Positions 21,826 to 34,500 of a stretch of DNA of 64,000 bases are shown here, piece after piece. The stretch comes from Chaetomium olivaceum. Taxonomy: Eukaryota; Ascomycota; Sordariomycetes; Sordariales; Chaetomiaceae. The notes under the pieces are model-generated. The model saw only the letters and a list, made by a program, of their open reading frames with translations. It was not told where the DNA came from and ran no database searches. The stretch lies in assembly GCA_039881045.1 (NCBI GenBank), contig JAYWVB010000013.1, positions 310,001 to 374,000 on the forward strand. The letters run 5' to 3'. Within the stretch, counting starts at the first letter, position 1; the number at the start of each line of letters is the position of its first letter. The translations under genes and the position numbers were made by a program.

Positions 21826-24800
21826 ATGGTAAGTCGAACCAACAGCTTTCGAGTCCCAACACCAACCGAGGTCCATACCCCGAGTGTCTGGTTCGCAGAT
21901 ACCCCACGTCAGCCTCGACCTGCCGGCTGCGAGTGCGGCACGGCCCATCCCCACGGCCGCCTCCGCGGAATACATCCGGGAACCAACTAACCTAACCACC
22001 AGGCCTCTATCAACAAGCACCCGAGCCGGTTCGAGCTCACGGCCGTCTACCAACATCCACAAGCCAAAGCCGACATTGTCCTCGTCCACGGCCTCAACGG
22101 GGCGCCAGAGAAGACATGGACGGCTCCGAACGGGGTGTACTGGCCCGCCGACTTGCTCCCAACGTCGTTGAAGGATCAACATGCCAACGTGCTGGTATAC
22201 GGGTACAACGCCGATGTGTATGGAGGATTCTGGGAACGGCCAGCCAAAAGTCCGAGTGACAACTTCATTCACCATCACGCACAAACTCTCGTCACAACTC
22301 TCACGCACTACCGCAAAAGCGAAGGGACTGAACGCAACCCCATCATCTGGGTCGTCCACAGCCTCGGCGGCATCGTCACCAAGCGGGCGCTCTTGTATTC
22401 GAATGATCTGCGAGATCCCAATCAAGAAGATCTCCGCTCCATCTACGTTTCGACGTACGGCATCATCTTTCTGGGCACGCCACACAATGGGTCAAACGCT
22501 GCCGCATGGGGTGGGATAATACAGAGGATGGCGGACGCTGTTGTCCCTAAGAAGATCTTTGAGTCCGAATCCGTGCTCCTCAAGTCGCTCAAGAAGGACA
22601 ACGAGACTCTCCAGCAGATATCTAGCCATTTCTTGGATATTTACCAGAAGTTCAAGATTCACATGGCGCATGAGAACCAAAAGACAGATGTAAAGGGGTC
22701 CAAGTGAGTTCCTTTTCCAATCATCCTCTGGTATCACGACATCACACTGTTCAACGTGGTACGCCCGGCATTCCCGAGCAGACACTAACTTTCCCAGGAT
22801 TCTGGTCGTCGACGCCTCATCGGCAAGCCCACAGCTCGTAGGTGTCACATACTACGGCATCGAGGCTACACATTCCCGCATGTGCAAGTTTGAGAGCGAG
22901 AATGCACCCGGCTACCGGACCGTCTCGACAGCCATTCGAGAGTGGATTGCAGATGCACCCGAAGTGATACCAATCCGTTGGGAAGTGGAAGAGGACCAGC
23001 GCCGGGTGAGAGCGAACCTGGAATATTTCGAGCGTTCTCGACAATACGTAAGTCTCAGTGTATGTAATTACACTGAGAGCACTAAGCTGACTTGGATTTC
23101 AAAAGGGCGCGGCGTCTCTCCATACCGGGCATTCGCAGCAAGCAATTGGTAGGTTGATTTTCCCAACCAGTCAGGGGTGGTACATGTATCACAGAGGACC
23201 CTCTGAAGGACAAAAGTTGCACCTCCGGAGTTGAACAGGAATCTTTCCACGGGGCCATGGGCACCACTGATTATTGAAGGAACCCGCGCTGATTTATTCT
23301 TTCCTTGATAGCCCAGAGTAGCAATGGGATACCCCCGTCCCAACTCCCACCACCGCCCCTCGAACCCGGGCGATCCATCTCAGCACCCCTCTTAACCGAC
23401 ACTTCCCACCCAGCGACACCCCCCACCACCAGTTACTCCCCCAAACTCCTCCCCGCCCTGCCCGAGTCCCAACCCCTCACTGAGCCCGAGCCGGACCACG
23501 AGCCACTCTTCATCCACCCGGAGACCTTCCGCCCCAACTCGTACTTCATCGGTCGCGAAGACGAGCTGCGCGGCCTGCACGAGATGCTCATGGACCGCAA
23601 GCGCCGCTCCGAGGGCACCTCAGCCGTGCTGATTCAATGCCTCCCGGGGGGCGGCAAGACCCACCTCGCCCGCCAGTACGTCTTTCAGCACCGTGATGAT
23701 TACCCCGGTGGGGTGTACTGGGTGCGTGCCAAGTCAAAACAGGAGCTGGAGTATTGGTTTTGGCGGATTGCGAGGAATGAGGCGCTGAAGGGGTTGGTGG
23801 ATCAGCGCGATGTGGATGAGTTGCGGGATCCGAGAAGGATTGTGCATATTGTGCGGCGGTGGTTGAGCGCGCAGTCCGGGTGGTTGATTGTGTTTGATGG
23901 CGTGCAGTTTGATACGCCGGGGCTGCATGAGTTTATCCCCGATGCGAAGAACACGAGCTTGATCTATACGTCGACGGAGCGGGCGGTGACGGGCGATCCG
24001 CGCTTTGATAACCCGCAGGTTATGGAGCTTGGGTTGCTGACGGCGCAGCAGGCGCAGGATTTGTTGTTGCTTGAGACGGAGAGGCGACGGCCGTGGAGTG
24101 CGGAGGATCAAGCCATCGCGTTGGAGTTGGTGGGCTTGATGGGGAGGCTACCGCTTATGATTCACGTTGCTGCACAACATCTCAAGGCGACGAGGGAGCC
24201 GTTGTCGAGGTACCTCAAGTCGTATCGGAATCGGCCGAAGGCAGGAAATTTGCCGGCATACAAGGCTGTGCGAGAGCAGCTGGAGAATAGGGGCGAAAAT
24301 GAGGCGTTGAACTTGATGTCGCTATTGGTCTTCTTTGACCAGCACGTGCCGGTCGAGATGCTCGCGCTCGGTATGGACATACACCCCTTTTGCTATAAGA
24401 TTCGAGATCGCTAACTTCTTACAGGCATATCCGCCCTCGATAAGGTTACCCCCGTCAAGAGCTGCGACGCCACTCATAGGAAGGCGAGCCTCAACAATAC
24501 GCTCAAGGTTCTCATCGCGTTTGCCCTGCTCGAACGGACCGAGAGCGATGACATCTCGCCTACCAGCTCCCGCAGCTCTAAGCGCAGCTTCGACAGGCAC
24601 GTCGACTACCTTGACCTGCTTCGCATCCACAGTGTCGTCCAAGCCTTCTTCATTGACTCACTTCACGAACAGCACCAGATCCCATTCTGGCTCGAGCGGG
24701 CGGTGGCCGTTTGGGCCAGATCATACGATGACGCGGACAGGCGGATCCAGGAGGACCCAAGGGTTGGTCTGCCCGACGACTACCGTCGCTTCTGCATCCA

Positions 24801-27342
24801 TGGCGAGAAGCTTCTCAAGAATTTGACTCGATTTGAGAGGCGGTATCCGAAACTCGCAGTGGCCAAGTCGCACTTGGAGCAGCGGCTGGGCAGGATCCAG
24901 GGACAAATTGACGACTTATCGCACACAATCCAGAAGAACATTCTCGATGGCTCTGGAGAGGAATATCCTGCCTCCGTCTTTGACCGCATCAGCAGTTCCT
25001 CGCAGTCCGATGCGGCAACCATGCAGTCTCACAGCAGCCAACTGAGCCGGATGGGATCCCTCGATGGCGAAGTCGACTTAGTTCAGTCGCCGGTGACGGA
25101 GTTGTTGGAGCGGGACGCGCAGCTAGTGCCATATCCTACTACACCTGGCGTGATGCCGACGCTACCGGAATTCACCGAAGACGATGATCAGGAGACTGTT
25201 GTTTTATCCGTCGCCGGAACCCAGGTTCATGTGGGGGCAACGGACCCGGTCGACACTAGTTCGCTACCGCCAGATCCATACGACCGTCAACAAGACTCGG
25301 CATACTTTGAGGACTGGCAAAACTCCATTCCTCATCACAGGGTGCTCAAACGGCAGGAGACTCGACGGTACCATGATCGTGCTGGCTCCTGGAGAGCCAC
25401 GACCGTCAGCGATCCGCGGGTCGGGCTCAGCTGGGAGGTTGCGCTCGGCTCCATCTCAAGTAGAAGGGACGCTTCCCAGTCACCATCAGGGGCTCACATA
25501 ACAGCTCAGAGCGAGGCGGAGATGCAGCTGAATAAAATCAAGAAGGCGGCGCCGCCGTCACCGAGACAGAGAGGAAGCTTCGGCTCCCAGTCCATGGCTC
25601 GACCTATGACACTTGTGGGGAGAAACAGTTGGGCGGTTCCCCAGGCCCAGAAGACATCCGACACCGAGGTGGCGCAGATACCCCCTGAGGAATTCTCAAG
25701 CGGCCTCACACAGATCTTGTCCTCCCCAAAGAGCTGGACAGAAGCAACAATAAAGATGCTGAAGAAGGCGGTGATACCTTCGGACAAGCCTACCAAATCA
25801 CACCCCCAACCCCAGAAACCCCAGACTCCGCCTGAAGAAGAGCTCATCGTTCCTTCCTCGGGTATATTCCGCGGCAGCCGCTCAGCCAACTCCAGTCCTG
25901 GAAGCCACTCCTCGCCATTCCCTCCGCCTTCCTTCTCCGGCATCCCCAATGATGAACTGTTCTCTAAAGCGGGTGTGCCTGTTGTCGTCCGCCGCTGGGA
26001 CACAGTCGTCTACCACCCCGACGGTACACCGATCAGCTCATCCGGTATCGAGTGGTCCAGCGCCTCCGACCCCCTTTCCCACTCCTTCCCGACCTTACCC
26101 CCAAGCAGGCATCATCACCCAGGCAATATCAACACTGCCCAGCTCCTCCTTCACGGCAACAGCGGCGGTCCTCCGGCAGGGTACTCCTCCCAGCCTATGT
26201 CGCGCGACGGCTCACACCAGTCAAACCCGAGCATCAACATCCACAGTCCCACCGCGGGGGTCCAATCCACACGGCCACGGTCTCGCTCGCCGTCCCCATC
26301 ACTCACGGGAACGGACCCAGCTCAACGTTCCAGCCCGCCGAGGCATGCAACGAGCGCAATGAGCGGCGGCCCAACCGGGAGCCAGCCCATCCCGACACCC
26401 TCCTCCCGCCTGGCGCCCTTCCCCTTCGCCCGCGGTCGGCCGCCCTCCTACACCGAAACAGAACCCTCCCCAAGGATGGACCCGCCCTTCGACGTCCACA
26501 CCTCCTACCGGCACTGGGAAGACCAGCACAACAATCAGCACAACCAACACAACAACCCCCCAACAACAGGCACCTCCTTCCCACCCCCCACCAGCAGCAA
26601 TATCCCCAACAACAGCAGAACCCGCCTCACCAACCCCTCCCGCTGGCGCCCCGGCCGCCGTGCAGCCCGCATTCTGCCAACCCGCGGTGCCGCTGCACGG
26701 CGTGCCCAACAACAGCAACAACGGGACACTCGCAGCCGGCGTGCACATTCGCTCTCACCCTCGGGGGGCTCGGCCGCGGGTTCGGTATCACCGGTCCCCT
26801 GGCCGGCGTCACCGTCAAGTTCTTCGCCTCTGTCATCTTCTCCGCTATCGTCCTCGCCAAGGGGCAGGGCGATGGCGCAGGCGCGGGATGTGGCGGGAGC
26901 CGGGACGGGATTGGGGTTGGGTATGGGAATGGGGGTAGGTTATAACATGCCCCCTGGCCAGCAACAGACGCAGCAGCAGGGGCAGCAGCATCGGAGTCCA
27001 CTCGCGGAGTGGGCTGTGCCCGGGGAGACGGGGGCGGTGCTTGGGGAGGTGGTGCCGATGGGAGGTGAGGATATGGCGCGGTCTGCGTCGGCGGGAAGTG
27101 GTGGGAACGGGAGTCGTAGCCGGAGGGGGAGTGCTGCGACTGGTGGTGGAGGTATGGCGGCGGCGGGGATTCGGATGGAGGATGGTACCGTCGTGGAGTT
27201 TGGGTCGCCTGCTCTGGGCGGCTCGGCGAGTGGTTCGAGTCCGGGGTGGGGATCGCCTGGTTCTGGACGGGGAGCCGGTGGGAAGCCGAGGAGGGGGAGT
27301 TTTCCTGGGATGGGCACGAACGGGTTCGTGGTTTTTGATTGA
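21826..27342 (+). CDS. Alpha/beta-hydrolase plus NB-ARC STAND (NLR-like) protein
   Basis: Exons: ATG at 21826..21828, 22003..22703, 22798..23047, 23106..23148, 23312..24370 and 24425..27342; 1657 aa, all phases consistent. The N-terminal hydrolase starts at ADIVLVHGLNG and has the nucleophile elbow VVHSLGG, FLGTPHNGS, and a candidate catalytic His in THSRMCKF. The NB-ARC part starts at YFIGREDEL with Walker A CLPGGGKTHLARQY, Walker B WLIVFD, a SLIYTSTER sensor and a GRLPL motif. A helical region follows (HGEKLLKNLTRFERRYPKLA), without clear TPR, ankyrin or WD repeats. The last ~700 residues are disordered and Ser, Pro, Gln and Gly-rich. In fungi such proteins serve in allorecognition and cell-death signalling; that role here is inference. 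The intron after the ATG is the least certain junction: the frame from 21826 also stays open without splicing up to 21987. Confidence 0.85.
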
Positions 27343-27583
27343 GTAAGTGCATAGTGCCCGGGCATTGGTAAAGGGGAATATTTAGTTTGTTTGTTTATCT
27401 GGTTTGGAGGGAGTAATGGCACACTCATAGCGACTGGATGGTTCGAATGTTTTGAGGAGTAAATATGGATGAATGCATAAGCAGCGGCTGTCTTGGAATT
27501 GCCCTCGTTCTGCTAAGCCCCCAACACATTACCTTTACCCTAACATACATATGTGACCGCAGTTCGTTGGAGTCCTCTTCCGT

Positions 27584-29188
27584 TCAGGACTGTCCGGCCT
27601 CCTCAACATATCCATCAGGGTACTTCTCCGTCAATCGGCGAACTTCCTCAATTGCCCCAAATCCGGAGATGTTAAAGACATGAGTCAGGCTGTGGTTGGT
27701 GTTTACTTACATCCGGAGGTAGTTCGTGTCTTCGGGGAAGAGGGTTGCGGCGTGCAAGTTGAATCTTCTAGACATCCATAAGTCAGCTTCCATGGGAGGT
27801 CAAAAGCGGGCTTTCTCGGGAAAACGCTTACAATGCATAAAGAGCATTCCGATCGTCAAAGTCCGCTTCAGGCTCGGCCTTGGGAATGATTGCGTTGTAT
27901 GCTTCGAAGTACCGATGAGTGAAATTGTTTCGTGGTGGTCGCCAGTTTCCCAGCTCATCTAGCATTCATTTTGGTCAGCCGAGTCACCCGGCAACCCATC
28001 AAGAAAAGGAATGCTTCACATTCGTTGTGAGCCCAGAAGCTTGATGGATCGAATACGATTCCCTCTTTTGTTGCGTCGTTGATGATGGCCGCATTCCCAC
28101 ACCAGAGATCTCCGTGCACCAATGATGGCTCGATCCTCCTTCCGTTGCTCTCCATTGGGCGTAGAAGACGAGGGATAACTTTGTCAAAGAGTGCCGGGAG
28201 CAACTGCTCAAGCTCTACGTCCGGGCCAGCTCGCTCCTCCCGAACGTTGAGGACATGTCGTAGCCCCTTGGCAAAGAACCCCTCCCAGCTATCAGACCAG
28301 GTGTTATCCTGGGGTAGGTCTCCGTTGTAGGTCGTACAGTGGAAGCCGAACTTCCCTTCAGGAGATGCGTGGCTAGAGTGAAGCCTGGCCAGCTTTTCGC
28401 AGAAATTCTCGGGCTCAGGCACTCCCTTGAAGAAGTGATAGAACCTGCAGAGATAGAAGTGGGCATCGTCAACGGATTCTAGGGTACCCCAGGCGATAGG
28501 CTTAGGGCAAAAGTCGGGTGTGATAGCGTAGATGGCAGCGGTCGCTTCATACTCGCCTTTGAGAGCCGAGAGCCCATGAAAGCCAAATGAAATCTGAGAC
28601 GTATCTTAGCATTGTAACGTCGTGATGTTTGAGATGGAGGGAGCGGTGGAAGTCGGCTGTCACCCTCTGCCAAAAAATTGCCCAACTCCAAAAGAAAAGA
28701 AGCCGCGGTAAAAAGAAGTAGGAAACAACAAAAGAAGGAGAGAGAGAAAATGAAGATATGGGAAAAGGAAACGGAGTGAAAGAAATGTAAATAGGGTAAA
28801 AGAAATGTAAATAAGGTAAAAGAAATGTAAATAGGGTAGTTAAAAGAAATGTAAATAGGGTAAAACAAGCTTCTCCAGATTTTCCGACTTGGGAATAACT
28901 TTTGTTTCGCTTGAGACTGTCTAACCTTCATAAAATAGCTTTCCTCCTCGCCATCTTTATGACGGATGTTGATGCGGAATGCTTGGGCCCAAGCAGATTT
29001 AGTATTTCCACTCTCGACATTGAGGATTTCTTTAACGTCGGGTAACGCTGGAGGAGCATGACACGAGACTAGGTAAGTCGGGTCCGGTAATATCCTTAGA
29101 AGCGAGAACTGAACTAACCCGCATGAACTCTGGGATCGATTTGACCGCTCAGGAATGCCGTTGATATTTTATCAAAAGGGTCACACAT
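27584..29188 (-). CDS. Fructosamine-3-kinase / protein-ribulosamine 3-kinase family
   Basis: Exons 29188..29119, 29068..28926, 28593..28020, 27958..27832, 27767..27711 and a last exon ending at 27584 give about 344 aa. The N-terminal lobe has NVESGNTKSAWAQAFRI and FGFHGLSALKGEYEAT. The kinase core has the loop LVHGDLWCGN and FDPSSFWAHNEYELGNWRPP, diagnostic of FN3K proteins, which phosphorylate sugar adducts on lysine so that glycation is reversed. The C-terminal EVRRLTEKYPDGYV is clear, but the last junction (27711 to 27646) is out of phase by one base, as if one were missing. The 332-nt intron 28594..28925 is unusually long and carries a 20-bp tandem repeat; its GTTAGA donor is non-ideal. 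It sits opposite in strand to the aldo-keto reductase. Confidence 0.87.
28776..28862. repeat. Tandem minisatellite (about 20-bp unit) inside the FN3K intron
   Basis: Four head-to-tail units share the core AAAGAAATGTAAATAGGGTA, with minor substitutions and one 4-bp insertion (GTTA). On the coding (minus) strand the array is pyrimidine-rich. It lies wholly within the long intron 28594..28925. Confidence 0.9.
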
Positions 29189-29551
29189 CTTGCATACACT
29201 TGGAGGGTTGATTGTGAAGGTCGTTTAGTTAGTTACTTCGTAGTCTGTACTTGCTCCACGTTCGATTTGACGAGAGTGATGATATGTTGTTGGGCACGCT
29301 GATCCAATCGTTACGTTGGCGCAATCGTTAAGTTGGCGGAGCCAGGAAAGTGTCGCATTTGCCGCCCTCGCCGCTCTCGAGCGGGGACGGCCAACGAAAT
29401 TCGGGTTTGGTGAGCTGAATCAAGACCCAGTTGGTTCGGAGGCAGACCGGGAAAGCCCGCTCTTCTTTGTTGCAATCGGAACTCCCAACTACTAAGCCTA
29501 CGAAATAGCAGGCCATTATCTGCATTTGAGCACAGAGATCAGCCTTTCAAA
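29189..29551. other. Divergent promoter region between FN3K and AKR
   Basis: A short direct repeat is visible near 29307-29338 (CAATCGTTACGTTGGCG followed by CAATCGTTAAGTTGGCG). Otherwise I see nothing. The shared spacer allows co-regulation of the two genes, which is inference. Confidence 0.5.
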
Positions 29552-30998
29552 ATGAACCTGCCGACAAGCTTCAGGCTGAACACTGGCGCAAAAATGCCTG
29601 CTGTCGGTCTAGGCACATTTCAAGGCGACAGTGGCAACTCGAAGGTGAAGGATGCCGTCAGAATTGCTCTGAAACTAGGCTACAGGCATATTGATGGCGC
29701 CAGCGCATACGGGAACGAGAAAGAAATCGGTGAGGGAATCAAGGAAAGCGGAATCCCGAGGGAGGAGATCTTTGTCACGTCGAAGTTGTAAGTTTCACAG
29801 TTGGGCGGCAGTGTGGCGAAGAAGTTTGACTGACGGAGACTCGACGTCAAGAGCTCAAACTTGGCACGAGCCCGAGGATGTGGAAAGGGCTCTCGATATT
29901 TCGCTCAAGGACCTCCGATTGGATTATGGTATTTTTCCTACGCCAACAAATATGTGACTGAAGAAGTGATTCCGGGCGAACTGACTCGTGTCATGTAGTT
30001 GACCTCTATCTGATGCACTGTATGCTACGTTGTCAGGCCGTTGAACTTTCTATAAGACTATAACGCTAACCTAAAGGAGTCCCACATGCCTACAAGGCAG
30101 GCGAGGGAAACACTACGATTCGCCATCCGAGCGGCAATGGAAAGGTGAGTCGTTATAATTTTTCGGACTGACTATCTTGGCGGTCATATTCTTACCGCTA
30201 TCATCCCAGCCGGTGATCGACTACGAACTCTCGAGACGATATCCCGAGACGTGGCAAGCCATGGAGAAGTTGGTAGACTCAGGCAAAGCACGTGCTATAG
30301 GGCTCTCAAACTTCAATGTTCTCAAGACCAAGAAAATTCTCAAGACTGCACGGATTGTTCCAGCTGTCAACCAAGTTGAAATCCACCCGTACGTATTCTC
30401 AAGCTCCGATACATTCTGGATAGCTAAGTTTAAGTTATTTGTCACACTTAAGCTTTTTCCCACAGCGCGAGCTTTTTGAGTTTTCGACCCAGCATGGAAT
30501 TCTCCTCATGGCTCATCAGCCCCTTGGGGGGCGGCCGGTCGGGGTGGTACGCGCACACCCGGATGAGCCGTTCCCAACCGATGATCCCACCGTACGTTAG
30601 GCAGTAGAGAGCTTCCTTAGCCTGCCACTGACAGTCAATTCCGACTCGGAATCGGTTTAGGTCATTGAAATTGCCGACAGGTGTGACATGTCCCCTGCCC
30701 AAGTAGGTTCTCGTGCATTCAGAGAGGAATAACGCTAACGGAAACCCGACTTAGGTCTGTCTCTCTTGGGCTGTCCAACGCGGGATACCTGTGGTCCCGA
30801 AGTCAGTCCAGGAAACACACATGAGGCAGAATTTGGAGCTGAAAAGGTTGCCTAGTGGTGCTTTTGAAGCAGTGGAGAGCATTTCAACGAACCGTGGCTT
30901 GACTCGCTTTCTTGACCCCGAGTCGGCATCTGGGATTCGATATTTTCGACGAGGAGAATGACCAGCCTGTCCAGGCTAACAGCGCACCATGGGATTAG
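29552..30998 (+). CDS. Aldo-keto reductase (one apparent frameshift near the C-terminus)
   Basis: Eight exons: 29552..29787, 29852..29928, 29999..30019, 30080..30144, 30210..30392, 30466..30591, 30661..30702 and 30755 to the end. Conserved parts are MPAVGLGTFQ, YRHIDGASAYGNEKEIG (Asp and Tyr of the active site), TSKL (Lys), DLYLMHF (His), AIGLSNFN, VNQVEIHP, MAHQPLGG and VVPKSVQETHMRQN, the NADPH-phosphate-binding segment. The residue after the active-site His is Phe, where HWP is usual; this follows from the only in-frame acceptor for exon 4. As read, the last exon stops at 30961 (318 aa). The normal AKR tail LGFDIFDEENDQPV lies one base out of frame from about 30925 and ends at 30998 (330 aa), so one extra base appears present. 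Substrates are probably carbonyls; identity unknown. Confidence 0.88.
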
Positions 30999-31558
30999 AG
31001 TGACGGGTGCAGCAAGCCAGCCGGTGTATCACATGTATGTCATGGAGTAGAAGATCAGCAATAACAACGCTTATCCCACTGATTCTCTCCTCTTCATGCG
31101 CCCCCCGACCCTTCGCCCCCCCGACCCATTATACCTTGGCCAACACTCATCAAGTAGATATGAACGCTGTAAATGGATGTCAAGGAGCCTGCTTGCGAGC
31201 CTGGAGTGTATTGGCGGGCTAAGGGGTGCTGAGTTTGTCTGCCGCCAGCTTGAAGCTTATCGTGACCTTGGTAGGGCGCCCGTTGCGAGCGAGTCTTAGA
31301 TCGCTTTCAGCTGGATAGCAGCGCCTCCGGAGGGCTTGTCCCTTGACTTGTTGCTTGGATCTCCAATACAGTGAAAGCGAACGCACCTTGAGTTCCTGCT
31401 TCGTGAAACACATCGAATGTTATGATTGGCCAGGATTATTTTTTCCCGCATGCAGAAACCCCTGCGGGCGGAAGGCTGAAGGGTCTCAAACAGAGCTGCA
31501 GAGTGGGTGCTGCTCGGTTGCATCGGCCTACTCTTGGGACGCCTAAGCGCTGGAGTCC
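30999..31558. other. Intergenic region upstream of the second STAND gene
   Basis: Short ORFs only, none recognisable. I see no repeats or RNA genes. Confidence 0.5.
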
Positions 31559-34500
31559 ATGAGGCTCACCCAGCTTCGATGCTCTCTCTTCCGCCACGCC
31601 GCAAACATTCTCACGACCTCAGACCGGTTATGGATCAGGGGTGTTATTACGGAGCAGATGGACCAGGTAAGCGTCGTGGTCTTCCCTCGAACAAGAGAAC
31701 TCAGAAACCCCGCGGATACCATGGAAAATAGGGGGCTGCGGTGTTTCGTACCCCGCTGTGGGAGCCCGCGAATCGAATCGTAAACGGAAGTGCTAACCTC
31801 GCTTCTTCTAGCTGCTCAAGAGACCCTTTTCTGCGTTGCTGTCTCGCTCCGGAACCGACAGAGCCCTGCACAATGGTTTTCAAATTGAGACCTCGCCCTC
31901 CTCATCCCTCTCCGTCTCCACGCTCGACATATCGGATGACGAAAAGGGCCACCTCGGCCTAACAACCCTGCACGAGCCTGAGACATCAGTAGTTCCGGTT
32001 GCCGATATCGTCTTCATACATGGTCTAGGTGGAGGAAGCAGAAAAACATGGTCCTACTCACCCAACCTCCGGCACTACTGGCCGCGATCCTGGCTCTCCG
32101 CTGACGATGACTTCTCCGATGTCCGGATTCACACTTTTGGTTATAGGGCTGACTGGGGAGAGCGTCGTCAAAGCATATTGGATATACATGGCTTCGCCCA
32201 ATCGCTGCTAGGCGCGTTACGGAACCACCCGGGGATCCGTCGGACAAACACTCGCATCGTCCTCGTTGGCCATAGCATGGGTGGTTGCGTCGCCAAAAAG
32301 GCCTACATCCTCGCTCGACAGGATCCGACGGCTGCAGACTTGGCCGGGCGAGTTCACTCCATATTCTTCCTTGCTACACCTCACCGGGGATCGAATCTGG
32401 CTGCGATTCTTGACAGGATGTTGGGCGTGGCGTGGGGCAAGAAACCTTACGTGACCGACCTAACCCCCAACTCAGCGGCGCTTACGGCAATCAACGATGC
32501 GTTCCGTCACGTTGCGCCCAAGCTGCGCCTGTGGTCGTTCTACGAGACACTCCCTATGCACAGTACCGGGGCCATGAACCGGATGGTGGTTGACATGCAC
32601 TCGGCAACCCTGGGCTATCATAATGAGGAGATCGCAGCAATGGATGCAGACCACCGCCAAGTTTGCAAGTTCGATACCCCGGCGGATCCGAATTACAAGA
32701 TGCTCCGGAACGCCCTTCTCACTGCCATCGACATGATCAAGAAAGCGATGGCAGAGGCTGAGACTGAGTCCCCACATGAACTTGGTGCGAGACTAGACAG
32801 GTCCAAACCGTCTGTGTCACCGACCGAGGCGGCATCACTTTTGCGTTCATTCCTCGGAGTTCGGAGCTCCCCAGAAGACGATCTCGCAACGCTTCAGGTT
32901 CTCAAACAACCGGGGTCGTGCAAGTGGTTCACAGAAAAGCCGTGCTATAGTGCGTGGGAGGCAGGGATCGCACCGGGGATCCTATGGCTTGTTGGAAGAC
33001 CTGCCGCTGGGAAATCGGTTATTGCTAGTCACGTTATTGAGCAGCTGCAGCCGCCACACACCTACTGCAGTTATTTTATCTTCAAGCATGTTAAGGCCGG
33101 TAAGTCGACATTGAGTGAGGCGTTTTGCTCGCTCGCCTTACAGATGGCAATGCAGGACGATCTAGTTAAGGAGGCCGTTCTGCAGCTCGTGAAGGACGGG
33201 TTAACCTGGGACAAAACGGACGACACAAACTTATGGCGACGGCTCTTCATCGGCTGCATATTCAAGCTACCAAGCATGACGCAGCACTTCTGGGTTGTCG
33301 ACGGCGTGGATGAGTGCTCCAACTTCAATGCGTTGTTCACGAAAAGGCTGCTTGCAACCCTCCCGGAGAAGCTTCGACTGTTCGCTACGAGCCGCAACCT
33401 AGAAGAAATCGAGCGCGGGCTTACGTCTCTCGGATCCGACCGTGCCATTATGCAAGTCCTGTCAGACACTGATACAATGGGAGATATGCAACTTTTTCTC
33501 AGCACCGGGCTCACGGAACTGGGCCGACCCGAGACTGCAGAGGATAGGGTGCGCATGTGCGACACCATCCTTGAGAAGTCATCCGGTTCTTTCCTATGGG
33601 TTCGGCTTGTGTTGCAAGAATTTAGCAACGCATGGACGGAGGAAGCCATGGAAGCAGTCCTCCGAGAAATCCCGGCTGATTTATTCGAAATGTACTCTCG
33701 GATGGCACAGTCCATCGAGGAAAACCGGCGTAAGCTGCTGTTCGCAAAGTCCATACTGACTTGGGTTGTTCTCACATGCCGCCCCTTGACGATCGACGAA
33801 CTGAGGTGCGGAGTCAAACTGGACACCAAAAAACCCTTCACAACCCGGCCAAGGCCATCCCGGATTTGTGCGGTCAGCTTGTCTTCATCGACAAGCAAGA
33901 TAGAGTTCATATGATACACGCGACAGCCCGAGAATTCCTCCTCGACGACACTCTCAAACTAGGGCTCTCCATACACAAGGAAGATGATCACACACGTCTG
34001 GCGTCACTGCTTCTGGAGTATCTCTCCAGTGGTGTTATGAGGCCGGCGCAGGACAAGGAACAACAAAGCAGCTTGCGTCCCAGGGGCTTCGCCAAACCTG
34101 CTACTACCGCACCGCCCCTCGATATTACCTTGCTGGACTATGCTTCGACCTTTTTCTCGGAGCACCTGTACCGATCCAACCCAGCCGACGACAACTTGAT
34201 GGCTAGTTTATTAAACCTCCTTAGCACCAACAACGTTCTTGCATGGATCGAATACATTGCCAAGGCAGAGGACCTGACCCCTCTTTCTAGAACGGCAATA
34301 AACCTGCGCGAATACCTCGGGCGGAGGATGAAATGCGTGCCAGCAACGGATAGGTCAGACGAGCTCGTCGGTGGCTGGGTAACCGATCTCATCCGCGTGG
34401 CCGCTAAGTTTCGAGCCGAGCTCTTAGCTTGCCCATCGTCTATCTACTCCCTCATTCCACCCTTGTGTCCATCGGACTCAATAATTTCGCGGACCTTCGG

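Noticed and set aside
26052..26945. 297-codon ORF inside the NB-ARC gene
   Set aside because: Lies within the low-complexity tail in another frame. Not a separate gene, though noted as a possible sign of compensating indels.
28776..28862. CRISPR-like array
   Set aside because: The units are directly adjacent with no unique spacers and lie in a eukaryotic intron; it is a simple minisatellite.
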